NCBI RefSeq assembly: GCF_017833295.1
Contig: NZ_JAFIBW010000001.1
Span: 6,118,501-6,182,500 of the forward strand
Source: Methylobacterium sp. PvR107
Lineage (GTDB): Bacteria > Pseudomonadota > Alphaproteobacteria > Rhizobiales > Beijerinckiaceae
Reading direction: 5' to 3'
DNA length: 64,000 nt
In this document: positions 43,191 through 51,982 of the stretch, piece after piece
How the letters are laid out: every line of letters begins with the position of its first letter
Position numbering within the stretch: position 1 is the first letter of the stretch
The notes under the pieces: model-generated
Told to the model about the DNA's origin: nothing
What the model saw: the letters and a program-made list of their open reading frames with translations, nothing else
Database searches by the model: none
Translations under genes and position numbers: made by a program

Positions 43191-43266
43191 GGGTCCCTTC
43201 GAACGGTCACGCTGACGGGGCATCAACACTCCGAGACCGCCGCCGGTTCGGCCGCGCCGTCCCGGC

Positions 43267-44313
43267 TCAGCGCTCCGCCGGCCCGAGGGTGTCGGCCGCG
43301 TAGGCCTCCCGGGCTCCGAGCGGCCTCGGCCGCCCCGTCGTGCTGTCGCGCGCCGTCTGTCGCTCGATCTCGGCGTTCAGCTCGGCCCCGAGCAGCACGA
43401 TGACGACCGAGAGCCAGATCCACGTCATGTAGCCGACGGCCGCGCCGAGCGAGCCGTAGACCCTGTTGTAGCTGTCGAAGCTGGCCACGTACCAGGAGAA
43501 GGAGACGGAGGCGCAGACCCACGAGACGGAGGCGGCGACGCCGCCCCAGCTCACCCAGCGCCATTTGGCCTCGCGCCGGCTCGGACCGTAGCGGTAGGTC
43601 AGGGCCAGGCCGAAACCGACGAGGAGCAAAAGCCCGGGCCAGCGGACGATGCGCAGCGTCACGTCGGTCAGCACGCCGAGGCCGAGCCGGTCGAGGACGA
43701 TCGGCAGGATCACCACCATGCCGGTGGCCGTGAGGGCGAACAGGATCCCGGTGAGCGTGAACAGGAGCGTCGTGGCGTAGAGCCGGACCAGCGAGCGCTT
43801 CTCGCGCTCCTTGTAGATCACGTTGAGCGCGTCGAAGAGGGCGCTCACCCCCGAATTGGCGCTCCAGAACGCGATCGCGACGCTCGCGAGCGAGGCCGTG
43901 CCGAGGGCGCCGGTACCCTGCCTGGCGATCCGGACCAGCTGGTCGGACAGGAGCGCGAGGACATCGTTGGGCAGCACGCCCGCGAGCAGGCTCACGTGCT
44001 GGCTGATGACGTGCGGGTCCGAGAACAGGCCGTAGACCGACACGATGGTGGCGAGCGCCGGGAAGGTCGACAGCAGGGCGAAGAACGCGACGCCCCCCGC
44101 CGTGGCGAGCAGGCGGTCGCGCGGCACGGCGCGCAGGACGCGCCAGAGGATGTCCCGCCACCCCGGGGCCGGGATCTCGGCGGGATCGTCGGCGTCACGC
44201 CCGCGGCCGGGCTCGCGCGCGGAGCGGCGGGCGTCACCCGGATCGGGCCGCCGCGTGCCGACGGAGCGCCAATCCTCGCCCGCATCCTCGTCCTGAGTCT
44301 CGTCCGGCCTCAC
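43267..44313 (-). CDS. YihY/BrkB-family inner-membrane protein
   Basis: A 348-residue protein with six predicted helices. The family core begins PRDRLLATAGGVAFFALLSTFPALATIVSVYGLFSDP and continues IAFWSANSGVSALFDALNVIYKEREKRSLVR, VSWGGVAASVSWVCASVSFSWYVASFDSYNRVYGSLGAAVGYMTWIWLSVVIVLLGAELNAEIERQTARDST. The YNRVYGSLGA and ELNAEIE blocks are diagnostic. The family was once called ribonuclease BN in error; its real role is unknown (possibly transport). The start is GTG at 44313 with AGGA eight bases upstream. Confidence 0.9.
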   Translation of the reverse strand: MRPDETQDEDAGEDWRSVGTRRPDPGDARRSAREPGRGRDADDPAEIPAPGWRDILWRVLRAVPRDRLLATAGGVAFFALLSTFPALATIVSVYGLFSDPHVISQHVSLLAGVLPNDVLALLSDQLVRIARQGTGALGTASLASVAIAFWSANSGVSALFDALNVIYKEREKRSLVRLYATTLLFTLTGILFALTATGMVVILPIVLDRLGLGVLTDVTLRIVRWPGLLLLVGFGLALTYRYGPSRREAKWRWVSWGGVAASVSWVCASVSFSWYVASFDSYNRVYGSLGAAVGYMTWIWLSVVIVLLGAELNAEIERQTARDSTTGRPRPLGAREAYAADTLGPAER

Positions 44314-44458
44314 GAGTGATCCTGCGCGGCGTTTCCCGGCGCGCAGTATGACGCGGATTGGCGGCGCGCCAACAGACGCGGCCGCGGCTGTCGGCGCGCC
44401 GAGACAGGCGCACCGCCTGCGCCCGTGAACCGCCTGTTAAGCCTCTTGGCGCTTCCTC

Positions 44459-45790
44459 GTGGCCCGGAAGGCCCGCCCCGCCCGGGCGCCCGAGACCATC
44501 GAGACGCCGCGCTTGTCCCACGCACGCGCCCACGACCCCGCCGCGCGCTTCGGCGCGGCGACCGGAACCGGCCGCGCGGCGCCGGGCCCGGATTGCCTGC
44601 TGACGATCCTGATCCCCTGCCTCAACGAGGCGGAGACGCTGGCGGCCTGCATCCGCCACGCCCTGGCCTATCTCGCGGAATCCGGGGTGGCGGGCGAGGT
44701 GCTGGTCGCCGACAACGGCAGCACCGACGGCTCTCAGGCCATCGCGGCGGCGCTCGGCGCCCGGGTCATCCCGGTCGCGGTGCGCGGCTACGGCGGCGCC
44801 CTGGCCGGCGGCATCGCGGCGGCGCGCGGGCGCTACGTCATCATGGGCGACGCCGACGACAGCTACGACCTGCGCAACCTCGACGCCTTCGTGACCGAGC
44901 TGCGGGCCGGCGCCGACCTGGTGATGGGCAACCGCTTCCGCGGCGGCATCGGGGCCGGCGCGATGCCGTTCCTGCACCGCTACCTCGGCAACCCGGTCCT
45001 GACCGCGATCGGCCGCCTGCTGTTCCGGAGCCCGGTGCGCGACTTCCATTGCGGCCTGCGCGGGTTCGACCGCGCCCGGATCCTCGGGCTCGGCCTGCGA
45101 ACCACCGGCATGGAATTCGCCAGCGAGATGGTCGTCCGGGCGAGCCTTTCGGGCCTGGTGATCCGGGAGGTGCCCACCACCCTGCGCAAGGACGGGCGCA
45201 GCCGGCCGCCGCACCTGCGCACGTGGCGCGACGGCTGGCGGCACCTGCGCTTCCTGCTCCTGCACAGCCCGCGCTGGATGTTCCTCTATCCCGGCCTGGC
45301 GCTGTTCCTCGGCGGCGCGATCCCCGCCCTGGCGCTGCTCGGCGGCCCGCGCCACCTCGGCCCGCACCTGTCGCTCGACATCCACACCTTCGTGGTCGCC
45401 TGCGTGGCGATGCTCGTCGGCATCCAGATCGTCACCTTCGGCATGATCGCCCGGCGCTACGCCGCACGGCAGGGGCTGCTGCCCGGCGGCCGCCACGGCC
45501 GCGTGCTCGGCGCGCTGAGCCTCGAGACCCTGCTCATCGCCGCCTTCCTGCTCCTGGCGGCCGGCGGTGCCGGGATCGGGTGGTCGGTCCTCGCCTGGAG
45601 CCGCACGGGCTTCGGCGAGCTCGCCGGCGGCGCGCTGCTGCGGCCGCTGATCCTCTCGGCCTGCTCGGTGGCGGCTTCGGTGCAGCTGGCCTTCTCGGCC
45701 TTCCTGCTCGGCATCCTCGAGCTGCCCGGCGGCGATGCCCGCGCCCGCCTGGCGGGCCTGCACGCGGCGATCGGGGCGGCCGAGGCCTAG
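44459..45790 (+). CDS. family 2 glycosyltransferase with C-terminal membrane domain
   Basis: A 443-residue enzyme. The GT-A domain (LTILIPCLNEAETLAACIRHAL, EVLVADNGSTDGSQ, RGRYVIMGDADDSYDL) has the D-x-D-type metal motif and resembles polyprenyl-phosphate-sugar synthases. KDGRSRPPHLRTWRDGWRHLRFLLLHSP then leads to about four helices (LFLGGAIPALALLGG, FVVACVAMLVGIQIVTFGMIA, LLIAAFLLLAAGGAGIGWSVL and LSACSVAASVQLAFSAFLLGIL). It probably charges a lipid carrier with sugar. The GTG at 44459 is the longest option and lacks a good ribosome site; a TTG at 44513 is possible. First gene of a four-gene cluster. Confidence 0.85.
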   Translation: MARKARPARAPETIETPRLSHARAHDPAARFGAATGTGRAAPGPDCLLTILIPCLNEAETLAACIRHALAYLAESGVAGEVLVADNGSTDGSQAIAAALGARVIPVAVRGYGGALAGGIAAARGRYVIMGDADDSYDLRNLDAFVTELRAGADLVMGNRFRGGIGAGAMPFLHRYLGNPVLTAIGRLLFRSPVRDFHCGLRGFDRARILGLGLRTTGMEFASEMVVRASLSGLVIREVPTTLRKDGRSRPPHLRTWRDGWRHLRFLLLHSPRWMFLYPGLALFLGGAIPALALLGGPRHLGPHLSLDIHTFVVACVAMLVGIQIVTFGMIARRYAARQGLLPGGRHGRVLGALSLETLLIAAFLLLAAGGAGIGWSVLAWSRTGFGELAGGALLRPLILSACSVAASVQLAFSAFLLGILELPGGDARARLAGLHAAIGAAEA

Positions 45791-45791
45791 C

Positions 45792-47036
45792 ATGGCGGAG
45801 ATCCGGCACCTGATCGTCACCGGGGCGAGCGGCTATGTCGGCCGCGGCCTCGTCGCCGCCGCGCTCGCCGAGGGACGCGCCGTCACGGCGCTCGGGCGCG
45901 GGTCGCACGGGCTGCCGGCCGGCCTCCGGATCGTGCCCTGGAGCCTCGGGGAGCCCCTGCCGCCCGCCTGCCTCGACCCGGCCCTGCCGCCGGACCGCCA
46001 GGCGCTGGTCCACCTCGCCCATGACTGGCGCGAGCGGGCGCCGGGGGACGACCGCAACCGCGCGGGCACCCGCCTGCTCCGGGACGGGGCGCGGGCCCTC
46101 GGCCTCCGCCGGATCGTGTTCGCGTCCTCGCAATCGGCCCGGCCCGACGCGCCCAACGCCTACGGGCGCGCGAAATGGGCGATCGAGCAGCTGTTCGACG
46201 CCCCCGGCGAGCTCTCCCTGCGGATCGGCCTGGTCTACGGCGGCCCGCCGATGGCGATGTACGGCCTCCTCCGGCGCCTCGCGCGGCTGCCGGTGATCCC
46301 GATGGTCGCCCCCGGCACGCGCGTCCAGCCGATCCACCGGGCGGAGGTCGCGCGCGGCCTCCTGCTCGGCCTCGACGGGCCGCTTTGCGGTGCCGTCGGC
46401 CTCGCCGGCCCGGTCCCGGTCACGTTCGGGGCCGTGCTGACCACGCTGGCTCTCGGCACCGGCGGCCGGCGGCCCACGATCGTGCCGATCCCGCTGCGCC
46501 TCGCGCTCCTCGGCTGCGCGGCGCTGAACGCGATCCCGTTCGGCCCCCGGATCGACCGGGAACGCATCCTCGGCCTCGCCGGCACGCGGCCGATGCCGAC
46601 CGCAGCCGATCTGGCGCGCCTCGGGCTGCAGGTCCGCCCGCTCGCGGACGGCCTCCTCGGCGAACCCGCCACCCGCAGGGCGCTCCTGGAAGAGGGCCGG
46701 ATCCTGGAGCGCTACGTCCTGCGCGCGCGGCCGGGCGGCGCCCTCGTCCGGCGCTACGTGCGGGCCCTGACCCGCGACGGCGCGGTCCCGCCGCTGGCGC
46801 TGCCCCTGCCGGTCCGGGCCGCGCCGGGGCTGCTGCGCTTCATCGAGCCCCTCGACCGGAACGCGCCGCTCGCCCGGCGCCTCGCCCTCGCCATGCGGCT
46901 CGTCGAGGCGAGCCCCGCCGGCGAGGCGGCGCTCGGCCGGCACGGCCGGGCGCGGCGGCTCGCCGGCCTCGCCGCCGACGGCGCGCTCGAGGCCCTGGCG
47001 CTGCCGTTCCGCGCCACCCGCGCCCTGCTGCGATGA
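45792..47036 (+). CDS. NAD-dependent epimerase/dehydratase-like protein
   Basis: A 414-residue extended SDR protein. The Rossmann start HLIVTGASGYVGRGLVAAALAEG has the G-x-x-G-x-x-G nucleotide motif. SSQSARPDAPNAYGRAKWAIEQLF carries the catalytic Y-x-x-x-K (Y and K of YGRAK), followed by LRIGLVYGGP and a substrate region with PIHRAEVARGLL. The C-terminal 150 residues are an extra helical part, Arg/Leu-rich, not found in simple epimerases. Probably modifies the nucleotide- or lipid-linked sugar made by the cluster. ATG one base after the GT2 stop; its own stop overlaps the next start. Confidence 0.8.
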   Translation: MAEIRHLIVTGASGYVGRGLVAAALAEGRAVTALGRGSHGLPAGLRIVPWSLGEPLPPACLDPALPPDRQALVHLAHDWRERAPGDDRNRAGTRLLRDGARALGLRRIVFASSQSARPDAPNAYGRAKWAIEQLFDAPGELSLRIGLVYGGPPMAMYGLLRRLARLPVIPMVAPGTRVQPIHRAEVARGLLLGLDGPLCGAVGLAGPVPVTFGAVLTTLALGTGGRRPTIVPIPLRLALLGCAALNAIPFGPRIDRERILGLAGTRPMPTAADLARLGLQVRPLADGLLGEPATRRALLEEGRILERYVLRARPGGALVRRYVRALTRDGAVPPLALPLPVRAAPGLLRFIEPLDRNAPLARRLALAMRLVEASPAGEAALGRHGRARRLAGLAADGALEALALPFRATRALLR

Positions 47037-48595
47037 CGGCACCGGACGCCGACGTCGTCGTCGTCGGCAGCGGGCCGGCGGGCGTCAGCGCCGCGTGGCC
47101 CCTGGCGGAGGCGGGCCTGCGCGTCATCCTGCTCGACGCCTCGGAGCCGGACGCGGGCCCCGGCCTCGCCCCGGCCCGGCACCGGGCCGATCCGGACCAT
47201 TGGAAGACGCGCTTCGGCGCCGACCTCGCGGCGGTCGAGGCGCCGCCGGACGTCTCGCCGAAATTCGGCACCCCCCGCGCGCGCGCCGCGCGCGCCGGCT
47301 TCCCGGATCGGATCGGGCTCTCGACCGCCGGCTTCTTCGCCGCCGGCTCCCTCGGGCGCGGCGGCCTCTCGACGATCTGGGGGGCGCTCGCGACACCGTT
47401 CACCGCCGCCGAGCGCGCCGGCCTGCCGTTCCCCGCCGCCGAGCTCGACGCCGCCTACGCGCGCGTCTCCCGCAGGATCGGGCTGGGCCGGCCCGCCCCG
47501 CCATCGAGCCCGGCGGCCCGGTTCGTCCTGGCGCGGCACGCCTCGCGGCCCGGGCGGGACGGCGTACGTCTGGAGCCGGCCCCGAACGCCGTACTGGACG
47601 CGCCCCGCGACGGCCGGCAGGCCTGCAATCTGTGCGGGCTGTGCCTCTACGGCTGCGACCGCGGCAGCATCTACGCCAGTGATCTGGAACTGCCGGCCCT
47701 GACCCGCCGGCCGAATCTTTCGTATCGGCCCGGCCATCTGGTCCGCGCCGTCGAGGCCGACGGTGCGGGCCACCGCCTCCGTGTCGAGACGCGGGGCGGG
47801 GCCGTGACCGTGACGGCGCCCCGGGTGGTGCTCGCCGCCGGCACGATCGCCACGACCGGGCTCGCCTTGGCGCGGCTCGGCCTGTTCGACCAACCGGTGC
47901 GGCTCCTCAGCAACCCGGCGGCGGCGGCGGCCTTCCTGGTGCCCCGCCTCGTCGGGATCGACCGGCCCGCGGGCGGCCTGGGCCTCGGGCAGGTGTTCTA
48001 CCGGGCGGGCGACGCGGCGGGCGTCCTCTACGGCGCCGACACGCTCCCCCTCGACATGCTGGCCGGGCGCCTGCCGGTCGGGCGGCCCTTCGCCCTGCGC
48101 GTGGCCCGGGCGCTCGCGCCGGCGCTGCTGCTGGCGACCTGCTACCGGCCCGGCGCGCAGAGCCGGAACACCCTGACGGTGTCGCGGGAGGACGGTTCGA
48201 CCCGGCTGTCGATCCGGGGCGAGCGGACGGCCGAGGCCACGGCGAGCCTCAGGGCGGACCTGTCCCGGCTCGGGCGCGCCCTGCGGCGCGCCGGCGCGCT
48301 GGCCCTGCCGGGCTCGACCGCGATCCTGGAGCCCGGGGCGGACGCGCATTACGCGGGGACGCTGCCCATGGGCGAAGGCATGAGCGGAGGCATGGGCGAA
48401 GGCATGAGCGGGGCCGGCCCGGCCGCCACGACGGCGGAGGGCGAGCTGGCCGGTGCGCCGGGCCTCTACATCGCCGACGGCGCCGCCCTCCCGACGCTGC
48501 CGGCCACGCACCCGACCCTGACCATCATGGCCAATGCCGACCGGATCGGCCGCGCGCTCGCTCGGCGTGCGCAGGCCGGCGAAGACCCGCGATGA
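47033..48595 (+). CDS. GMC-family FAD-dependent oxidoreductase
   Basis: A 520-residue flavoprotein. FAD fold: DVVVVGSGPAGVSAAWPLAEAGLRVILLDAS. A Cys-rich insert, ACNLCGLCLYGCDRGSIYASDLELP (about residues 199-223), is typical of a bacterial GMC branch. The C-terminal GMC signature is GLYIADGAALPTLPATHPTLTIMANADRI. A 24-bp in-frame repeat (48368-48391, 48392-48415) encodes MGEGMSGG twice in the loop after HYAGTLP. It oxidises an alcohol group, here presumably of a sugar or a sugar lipid because of its neighbours. Overlaps both neighbours by four bases. Confidence 0.83.
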   Translation: MTAPDADVVVVGSGPAGVSAAWPLAEAGLRVILLDASEPDAGPGLAPARHRADPDHWKTRFGADLAAVEAPPDVSPKFGTPRARAARAGFPDRIGLSTAGFFAAGSLGRGGLSTIWGALATPFTAAERAGLPFPAAELDAAYARVSRRIGLGRPAPPSSPAARFVLARHASRPGRDGVRLEPAPNAVLDAPRDGRQACNLCGLCLYGCDRGSIYASDLELPALTRRPNLSYRPGHLVRAVEADGAGHRLRVETRGGAVTVTAPRVVLAAGTIATTGLALARLGLFDQPVRLLSNPAAAAAFLVPRLVGIDRPAGGLGLGQVFYRAGDAAGVLYGADTLPLDMLAGRLPVGRPFALRVARALAPALLLATCYRPGAQSRNTLTVSREDGSTRLSIRGERTAEATASLRADLSRLGRALRRAGALALPGSTAILEPGADAHYAGTLPMGEGMSGGMGEGMSGAGPAATTAEGELAGAPGLYIADGAALPTLPATHPTLTIMANADRIGRALARRAQAGEDPR

Positions 48596-50262
48596 CCGGC
48601 GCGCTCCCCCTGCAGCCGGATCGCGGGCGCTCCGGGCTCCCGGCCCGAGCCGAGGCGCCGGCGACCCGGGCCGGGACGGACGGCGCAGCCCTGCCGGGTC
48701 TCTTGCCAGGTCTCTTGCCGGGTCTCTTGCCGGGGCTTTCGCCGGGGCGCGGGCCGCGCTGGATCGACCGGACCGCCCTCGGGCTGACGGCCGCGGCGTT
48801 CCTGGCCTATCTCTGGGTCGCCCTCGCGGCCTCCCGGAAACCCTACTGGATGGACGAGGTCCTCGCGGTCTGGACGGCGCGGCGCGGCAGCGTTGCGGCA
48901 GTGTGGGACGCGCTGAGCCAGGGCGCCGAGTTCTCGCCCCCGCTCTACCATGTTGTGCTGCGGGCGATCCTGGCCGCCGGGTTCGACGAGCCCGTGATCC
49001 TGCGCCTGCCCTCGATCCTGGCGATCGCCACCGTCGCGCTCGCCGCCTTCGTGCTGGCGCGCCGGCGGTTCACCCTCCCGGTGGCGTGCCTCGCCCTGGT
49101 CTTCTGCCTGTCGGGCCCCCTGGTCACCTACGCCATCCAGGCCCGGCAATATGCCGGCGTGGCGGCCTGCTTCGCGCTGGCCTGCACGCTCTGGGACGGG
49201 CCGGCCGAGCGGCCCGTCTCCGGCCGGCGCGCGCTCGGGATCGCGCTCCTGCTCGCGCTCGCCGTGGGGATGCATTTCTACGCGATCCTGCTGGCCGCCG
49301 CCCTGGGCCTGATGGAGCTCGTCTGGATGCTCCGTCACCGGCGCATCCGGTGGCCGATCGTCCTGGCGCTTCTCGCCGCCGCGGCCTCGCTCCTGCTCTG
49401 GCTCCCGATCATGCGGGCGGTGAGCGCCTACAACCATGGGGACACGGCCGCGCCGGACTACTACGCGCGGCCGACGATCGAGCGCCTGATCGCCACCTAT
49501 GTCGAGCTGGCCGGCGGGGACGATCTGCTGCCGCCGGCACCCCTCGTGATCCTGCTGGTGGCGGTCGGCGTCCGGCTGCTCGCCGGCCGCCGCGGCGCCG
49601 CGCAGGGAGACGGCCTCGGCCTCGTCGCCGGAATCACCTGCGCGGTCCCCCTGCTGGTCTTCGCCTTCGCGGCCGTCGTGACCGGGACGTTCAACGCCCG
49701 CTACGTGATCGTGACGGTGCTGGGCGTCAGCCTCCTGGTCGCGCAGGGGGTCGCCGCGCATCGGCGCAGCGGGCTCATCGCCTGCATCCTGATCGGGGTC
49801 GCGGCCGCCGGCCTTCTCTGGAATGCGGGCAAGCCGTGGACCTTCCGCAGGGAGGCGGCGATCGACCTCGCGACCCGCGCCCCGCCGGGCCTGCCGATCG
49901 CGACCGGCAACGGGCTGCGCTTCTTCGAGATCTACGACGGGGTCGACGGGGCGACGCGCAGCCGGCTGGCCTTCCTGCAGGTCCCGGACCTCAGCCGGAG
50001 CCCGGATCCCACCAACGATCATCAGGTCGCGCGCTGGGCGGGGATCGATCCTGCGCTTCCGATCGGGCCGATGGACGCGTTCCTCGCCGCCCATCCCGAT
50101 TTCCTGCTCTACACCGACACGACCGTTCCGGATCAGGCCGCGGCGCTTCTGCGGGAGCGCGGCTACACGGCCACGCCGATCCTCGCACGCGCCGGGATGA
50201 GCCTCCAGCTGGTCCGCCGTCCGGCCGCGGAGCGTCCGGATCTGGCCGGGAACCGGCGCTGA
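48592..50262 (+). CDS. GT39-like polytopic membrane glycosyltransferase
   Basis: A 556-residue inner-membrane protein with about ten helices. The early loop WVALAASRKPYWMDEVLAVWTARR carries the D-E pair typical of the first periplasmic loop in ArnT/PMT-like enzymes, which take sugar from a polyprenyl-phosphate donor. The C-terminal 130 residues are periplasmic and soluble. The N-terminal 55 residues contain a 12-bp tandem repeat (48694-48741, four units) giving LPGLLPGLLPGLSPG. It fits with the lipid-sugar synthase at the head of the cluster. Last gene; overlaps the oxidoreductase gene by four bases. Confidence 0.82.
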   Translation: MTGALPLQPDRGRSGLPARAEAPATRAGTDGAALPGLLPGLLPGLLPGLSPGRGPRWIDRTALGLTAAAFLAYLWVALAASRKPYWMDEVLAVWTARRGSVAAVWDALSQGAEFSPPLYHVVLRAILAAGFDEPVILRLPSILAIATVALAAFVLARRRFTLPVACLALVFCLSGPLVTYAIQARQYAGVAACFALACTLWDGPAERPVSGRRALGIALLLALAVGMHFYAILLAAALGLMELVWMLRHRRIRWPIVLALLAAAASLLLWLPIMRAVSAYNHGDTAAPDYYARPTIERLIATYVELAGGDDLLPPAPLVILLVAVGVRLLAGRRGAAQGDGLGLVAGITCAVPLLVFAFAAVVTGTFNARYVIVTVLGVSLLVAQGVAAHRRSGLIACILIGVAAAGLLWNAGKPWTFRREAAIDLATRAPPGLPIATGNGLRFFEIYDGVDGATRSRLAFLQVPDLSRSPDPTNDHQVARWAGIDPALPIGPMDAFLAAHPDFLLYTDTTVPDQAAALLRERGYTATPILARAGMSLQLVRRPAAERPDLAGNRR

Positions 50263-50398
50263 CGCGCGGCACCCGACACGCGGGCGCAGCCGTCTCCGGA
50301 ACCGAAGGCCACGCGGAGAGGACTTGCCCCGTGGCGCGGGGCCACCGACCCCAGGGCCCAAAACCGCGCTCTGCTCGCGGGTGCCGGCGCCCGGCGCC

Positions 50399-50959
50399 TC
50401 AGTGGCGCGGCTCGTCCTCCGGCTCGGGCAGGAAGCGGGCGAGTTCGAAGCCGATCTCGATCATCAGGTGCTCGATGCGGTTCGTGAGCGCGGGCCGGTG
50501 CAGGGCGCGGGCGAGATCGCGCAGGGCGATGATGTGCTCCGCCATCCGGTTCACGACGCGCTCGCTCTGCACGAGATTGGCCGCCTGCTCCTCCGTCCGG
50601 TCGATGGCGATGCCGCGGCCCCGGATCGCCCGGCCGGCCGGATCGCGCTCGATCCGGCCGCGCATCAGAAGGGTGCGGATGCCGGTCCGGGTGTCCCGGG
50701 TGCGGAACTCGGCCTCCATGGGACCGCCGGTCTCGGCCACCGCGTGCAGGTAGCTCTCGATCCGGATGCGGTCCTCGGGATGGGTGCGGTCCAGGAAGGC
50801 TTCGAGGGACACGCCGCGCGCGGCCGCCTCCGGGTCGAGGCCGAGCAGGGCCGCCAGGGAGGCCGAGAGGGCCAGCTGTCCGGCCCAGTAATCGTGGACC
50901 CACGTGCCGACCACGCCCGAGGCGTCCAGGACGGATTGCGGGATCGGGGCTTCGGCCAT
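50399..50959 (-). CDS. PAS-domain protein
   Basis: A 186-residue cytoplasmic protein. A single PAS fold of the PAS_3 type covers residues about 10-125 (VLDASGVVGTWVHDYWAGQLALSASLAALLGLDP, then FLDRTHPEDRIRIESYLHAV and the PAC part AEFRTRDTRTGIRTLLMRGRIERDPAGRAIRGRGIAIDRTEEQ). A helical C-terminus follows (LVQSERVVNRMAEHIIALRDLARALHRPALTNRIEHLMIEIGFELARFL). It has no kinase or cyclase domain, so it probably signals through a partner. GAGGA before ATG 50959 fixes the start. Divergent from the ParA-like gene. Confidence 0.82.
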   Translation of the reverse strand: MAEAPIPQSVLDASGVVGTWVHDYWAGQLALSASLAALLGLDPEAAARGVSLEAFLDRTHPEDRIRIESYLHAVAETGGPMEAEFRTRDTRTGIRTLLMRGRIERDPAGRAIRGRGIAIDRTEEQAANLVQSERVVNRMAEHIIALRDLARALHRPALTNRIEHLMIEIGFELARFLPEPEDEPRH

Positions 50960-50989
50960 GCCATTCCTCGCCGAGACGTCCGAGATCTC

Positions 50990-51111
50990 TAAACTTGAGG
51001 TTTCCACCTCCAGCAAGCTCCTCATCTCACCTACGAGCACGCTACGGTATCCTGGTGGCGCTGGGAAGGCTGTTAACCCATTCTCTGCCAGGAATCTTAA
51101 CCTGAAGTTTA
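50990..51111. repeat. widely spaced inverted repeat
   Basis: TAAACTTGAGGTT (50990-51002) and AACCTGAAGTTTA (51099-51111) are inverted copies with one mismatch, 96 bases apart. They could be paired operator sites allowing DNA looping, or a site for the partner protein of the ParA-like ATPase. Confidence 0.45.
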
Positions 51112-51167
51112 AGAACCTGTCGCGGAGGATTGTCCCGAGCCGGCAGGAATCCCGGCAGGGTGCCCTC

Positions 51168-51182
51168 TTAACCCCCCGTTAA
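51168..51182. promoter_or_regulatory. CtrA-binding box
   Basis: TTAA-CCCCCCG-TTAA followed by CC matches the alphaproteobacterial CtrA consensus TTAA-N7-TTAA exactly. It is 153 bases before the ParA-like ATG and 209 from the PAS gene. CtrA is the cell-cycle and motility master regulator, so either or both genes are probably cell-cycle controlled. Confidence 0.6.
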
Positions 51183-51334
51183 CCATATCGGCCCCACCGT
51201 GCTCAGGAGCATCCTTGGGTCACAGGATCGTGGCACGCCGCCACGCAGTCACCTGAGGTTGATCCCGTTGGTGCAGCGACCGGGAGTCGCGGCCGCCCGG
51301 ACGGAGTCACGGGGCCTTCTGGAGGACGCCCAGG

Positions 51335-51982
51335 ATGAAAGCGATCACCTTCGTCACGCAGAAGGGCGGCAGCGGCAAGAGCACGCTGTGCATCTCGCTG
51401 GCTGTGGCCGCCCGGGAGGCGGGCCATACGGTCTGCATCCTGGAGATGGACCGCCAGGCCACGATCTCGGACTGGCTCGACCACCGCACGGCCGACGGCC
51501 CGGAGGTCGCCCAGATCGACGCCACGCAGATCGACGCCGTGATGGAGCGCCTGCGCGACTCGGCCTACGATTACGTGTTCATCGATACGCCGGGCGTCGA
51601 TTCCACCGGCACCCTGTCGGCGATCCGCGCGGCGGATCTCTGCATCATCCCGTGCCGGCCGACGCCCGCGGACCTGCGCGCCTTCAAGCCGACGCTGGCG
51701 GCCGTCTACCGGCTGGAGAAGAAGTTCGCCTTCGTGCTGAACCAGACGCCGCCGCGCTCGTACCGGGTCCGCGACGCGGCGGACGGGCTCGCGGTGCTCG
51801 GCATCCTGCCCGACGTGAACATCGTCGCCCGCACCGACCATCAGGACGCGATCGGCCTCGGCCAGGGCGTCACCGAGTTCAACCCCAAGGGCCAGGCCGC
51901 CGGGGAGGTCCGCCGCCTCTGGTCCTGGATCGAGCGCCGCACGCAGTCCCTGAGGACGGGTCAGAATGTCCAAGCCGCCTAA
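51335..51982 (+). CDS. ParA-family ATPase
   Basis: A 215-residue ParA/MinD-type ATPase. The deviant Walker A box is KGGSGKST (10-17), preceded by ITFVTQ. Switch regions are ILEMDRQATISDWLDHR and YDYVFIDTPGVDSTGTLSAIRAADLCIIPCRPTPADL. It is the short chromosomal type without the N-terminal helix-turn-helix of plasmid ParA. Such proteins position plasmids, chemoreceptor arrays or other cargo on the nucleoid. It overlaps the ribbon-helix-helix gene by 17 bases. A CtrA box upstream and a chemoreceptor gene downstream make a cell-pole or chemotaxis role attractive but unproven. Confidence 0.88.
   Translation: MKAITFVTQKGGSGKSTLCISLAVAAREAGHTVCILEMDRQATISDWLDHRTADGPEVAQIDATQIDAVMERLRDSAYDYVFIDTPGVDSTGTLSAIRAADLCIIPCRPTPADLRAFKPTLAAVYRLEKKFAFVLNQTPPRSYRVRDAADGLAVLGILPDVNIVARTDHQDAIGLGQGVTEFNPKGQAAGEVRRLWSWIERRTQSLRTGQNVQAA

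Larger units (their letters stand above)
50960..51334. other. control region between the PAS gene and the ParA-like gene
   Basis: This 375-base divergent gap is clearly more AT-rich than its surroundings. It has four TTAACC-type hexamers, an inverted repeat of 13-base arms (50990-51111) and a CtrA box (51168-51182). No coding frame is convincing. It is the most signal-dense intergenic region in the window. Confidence 0.6.
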
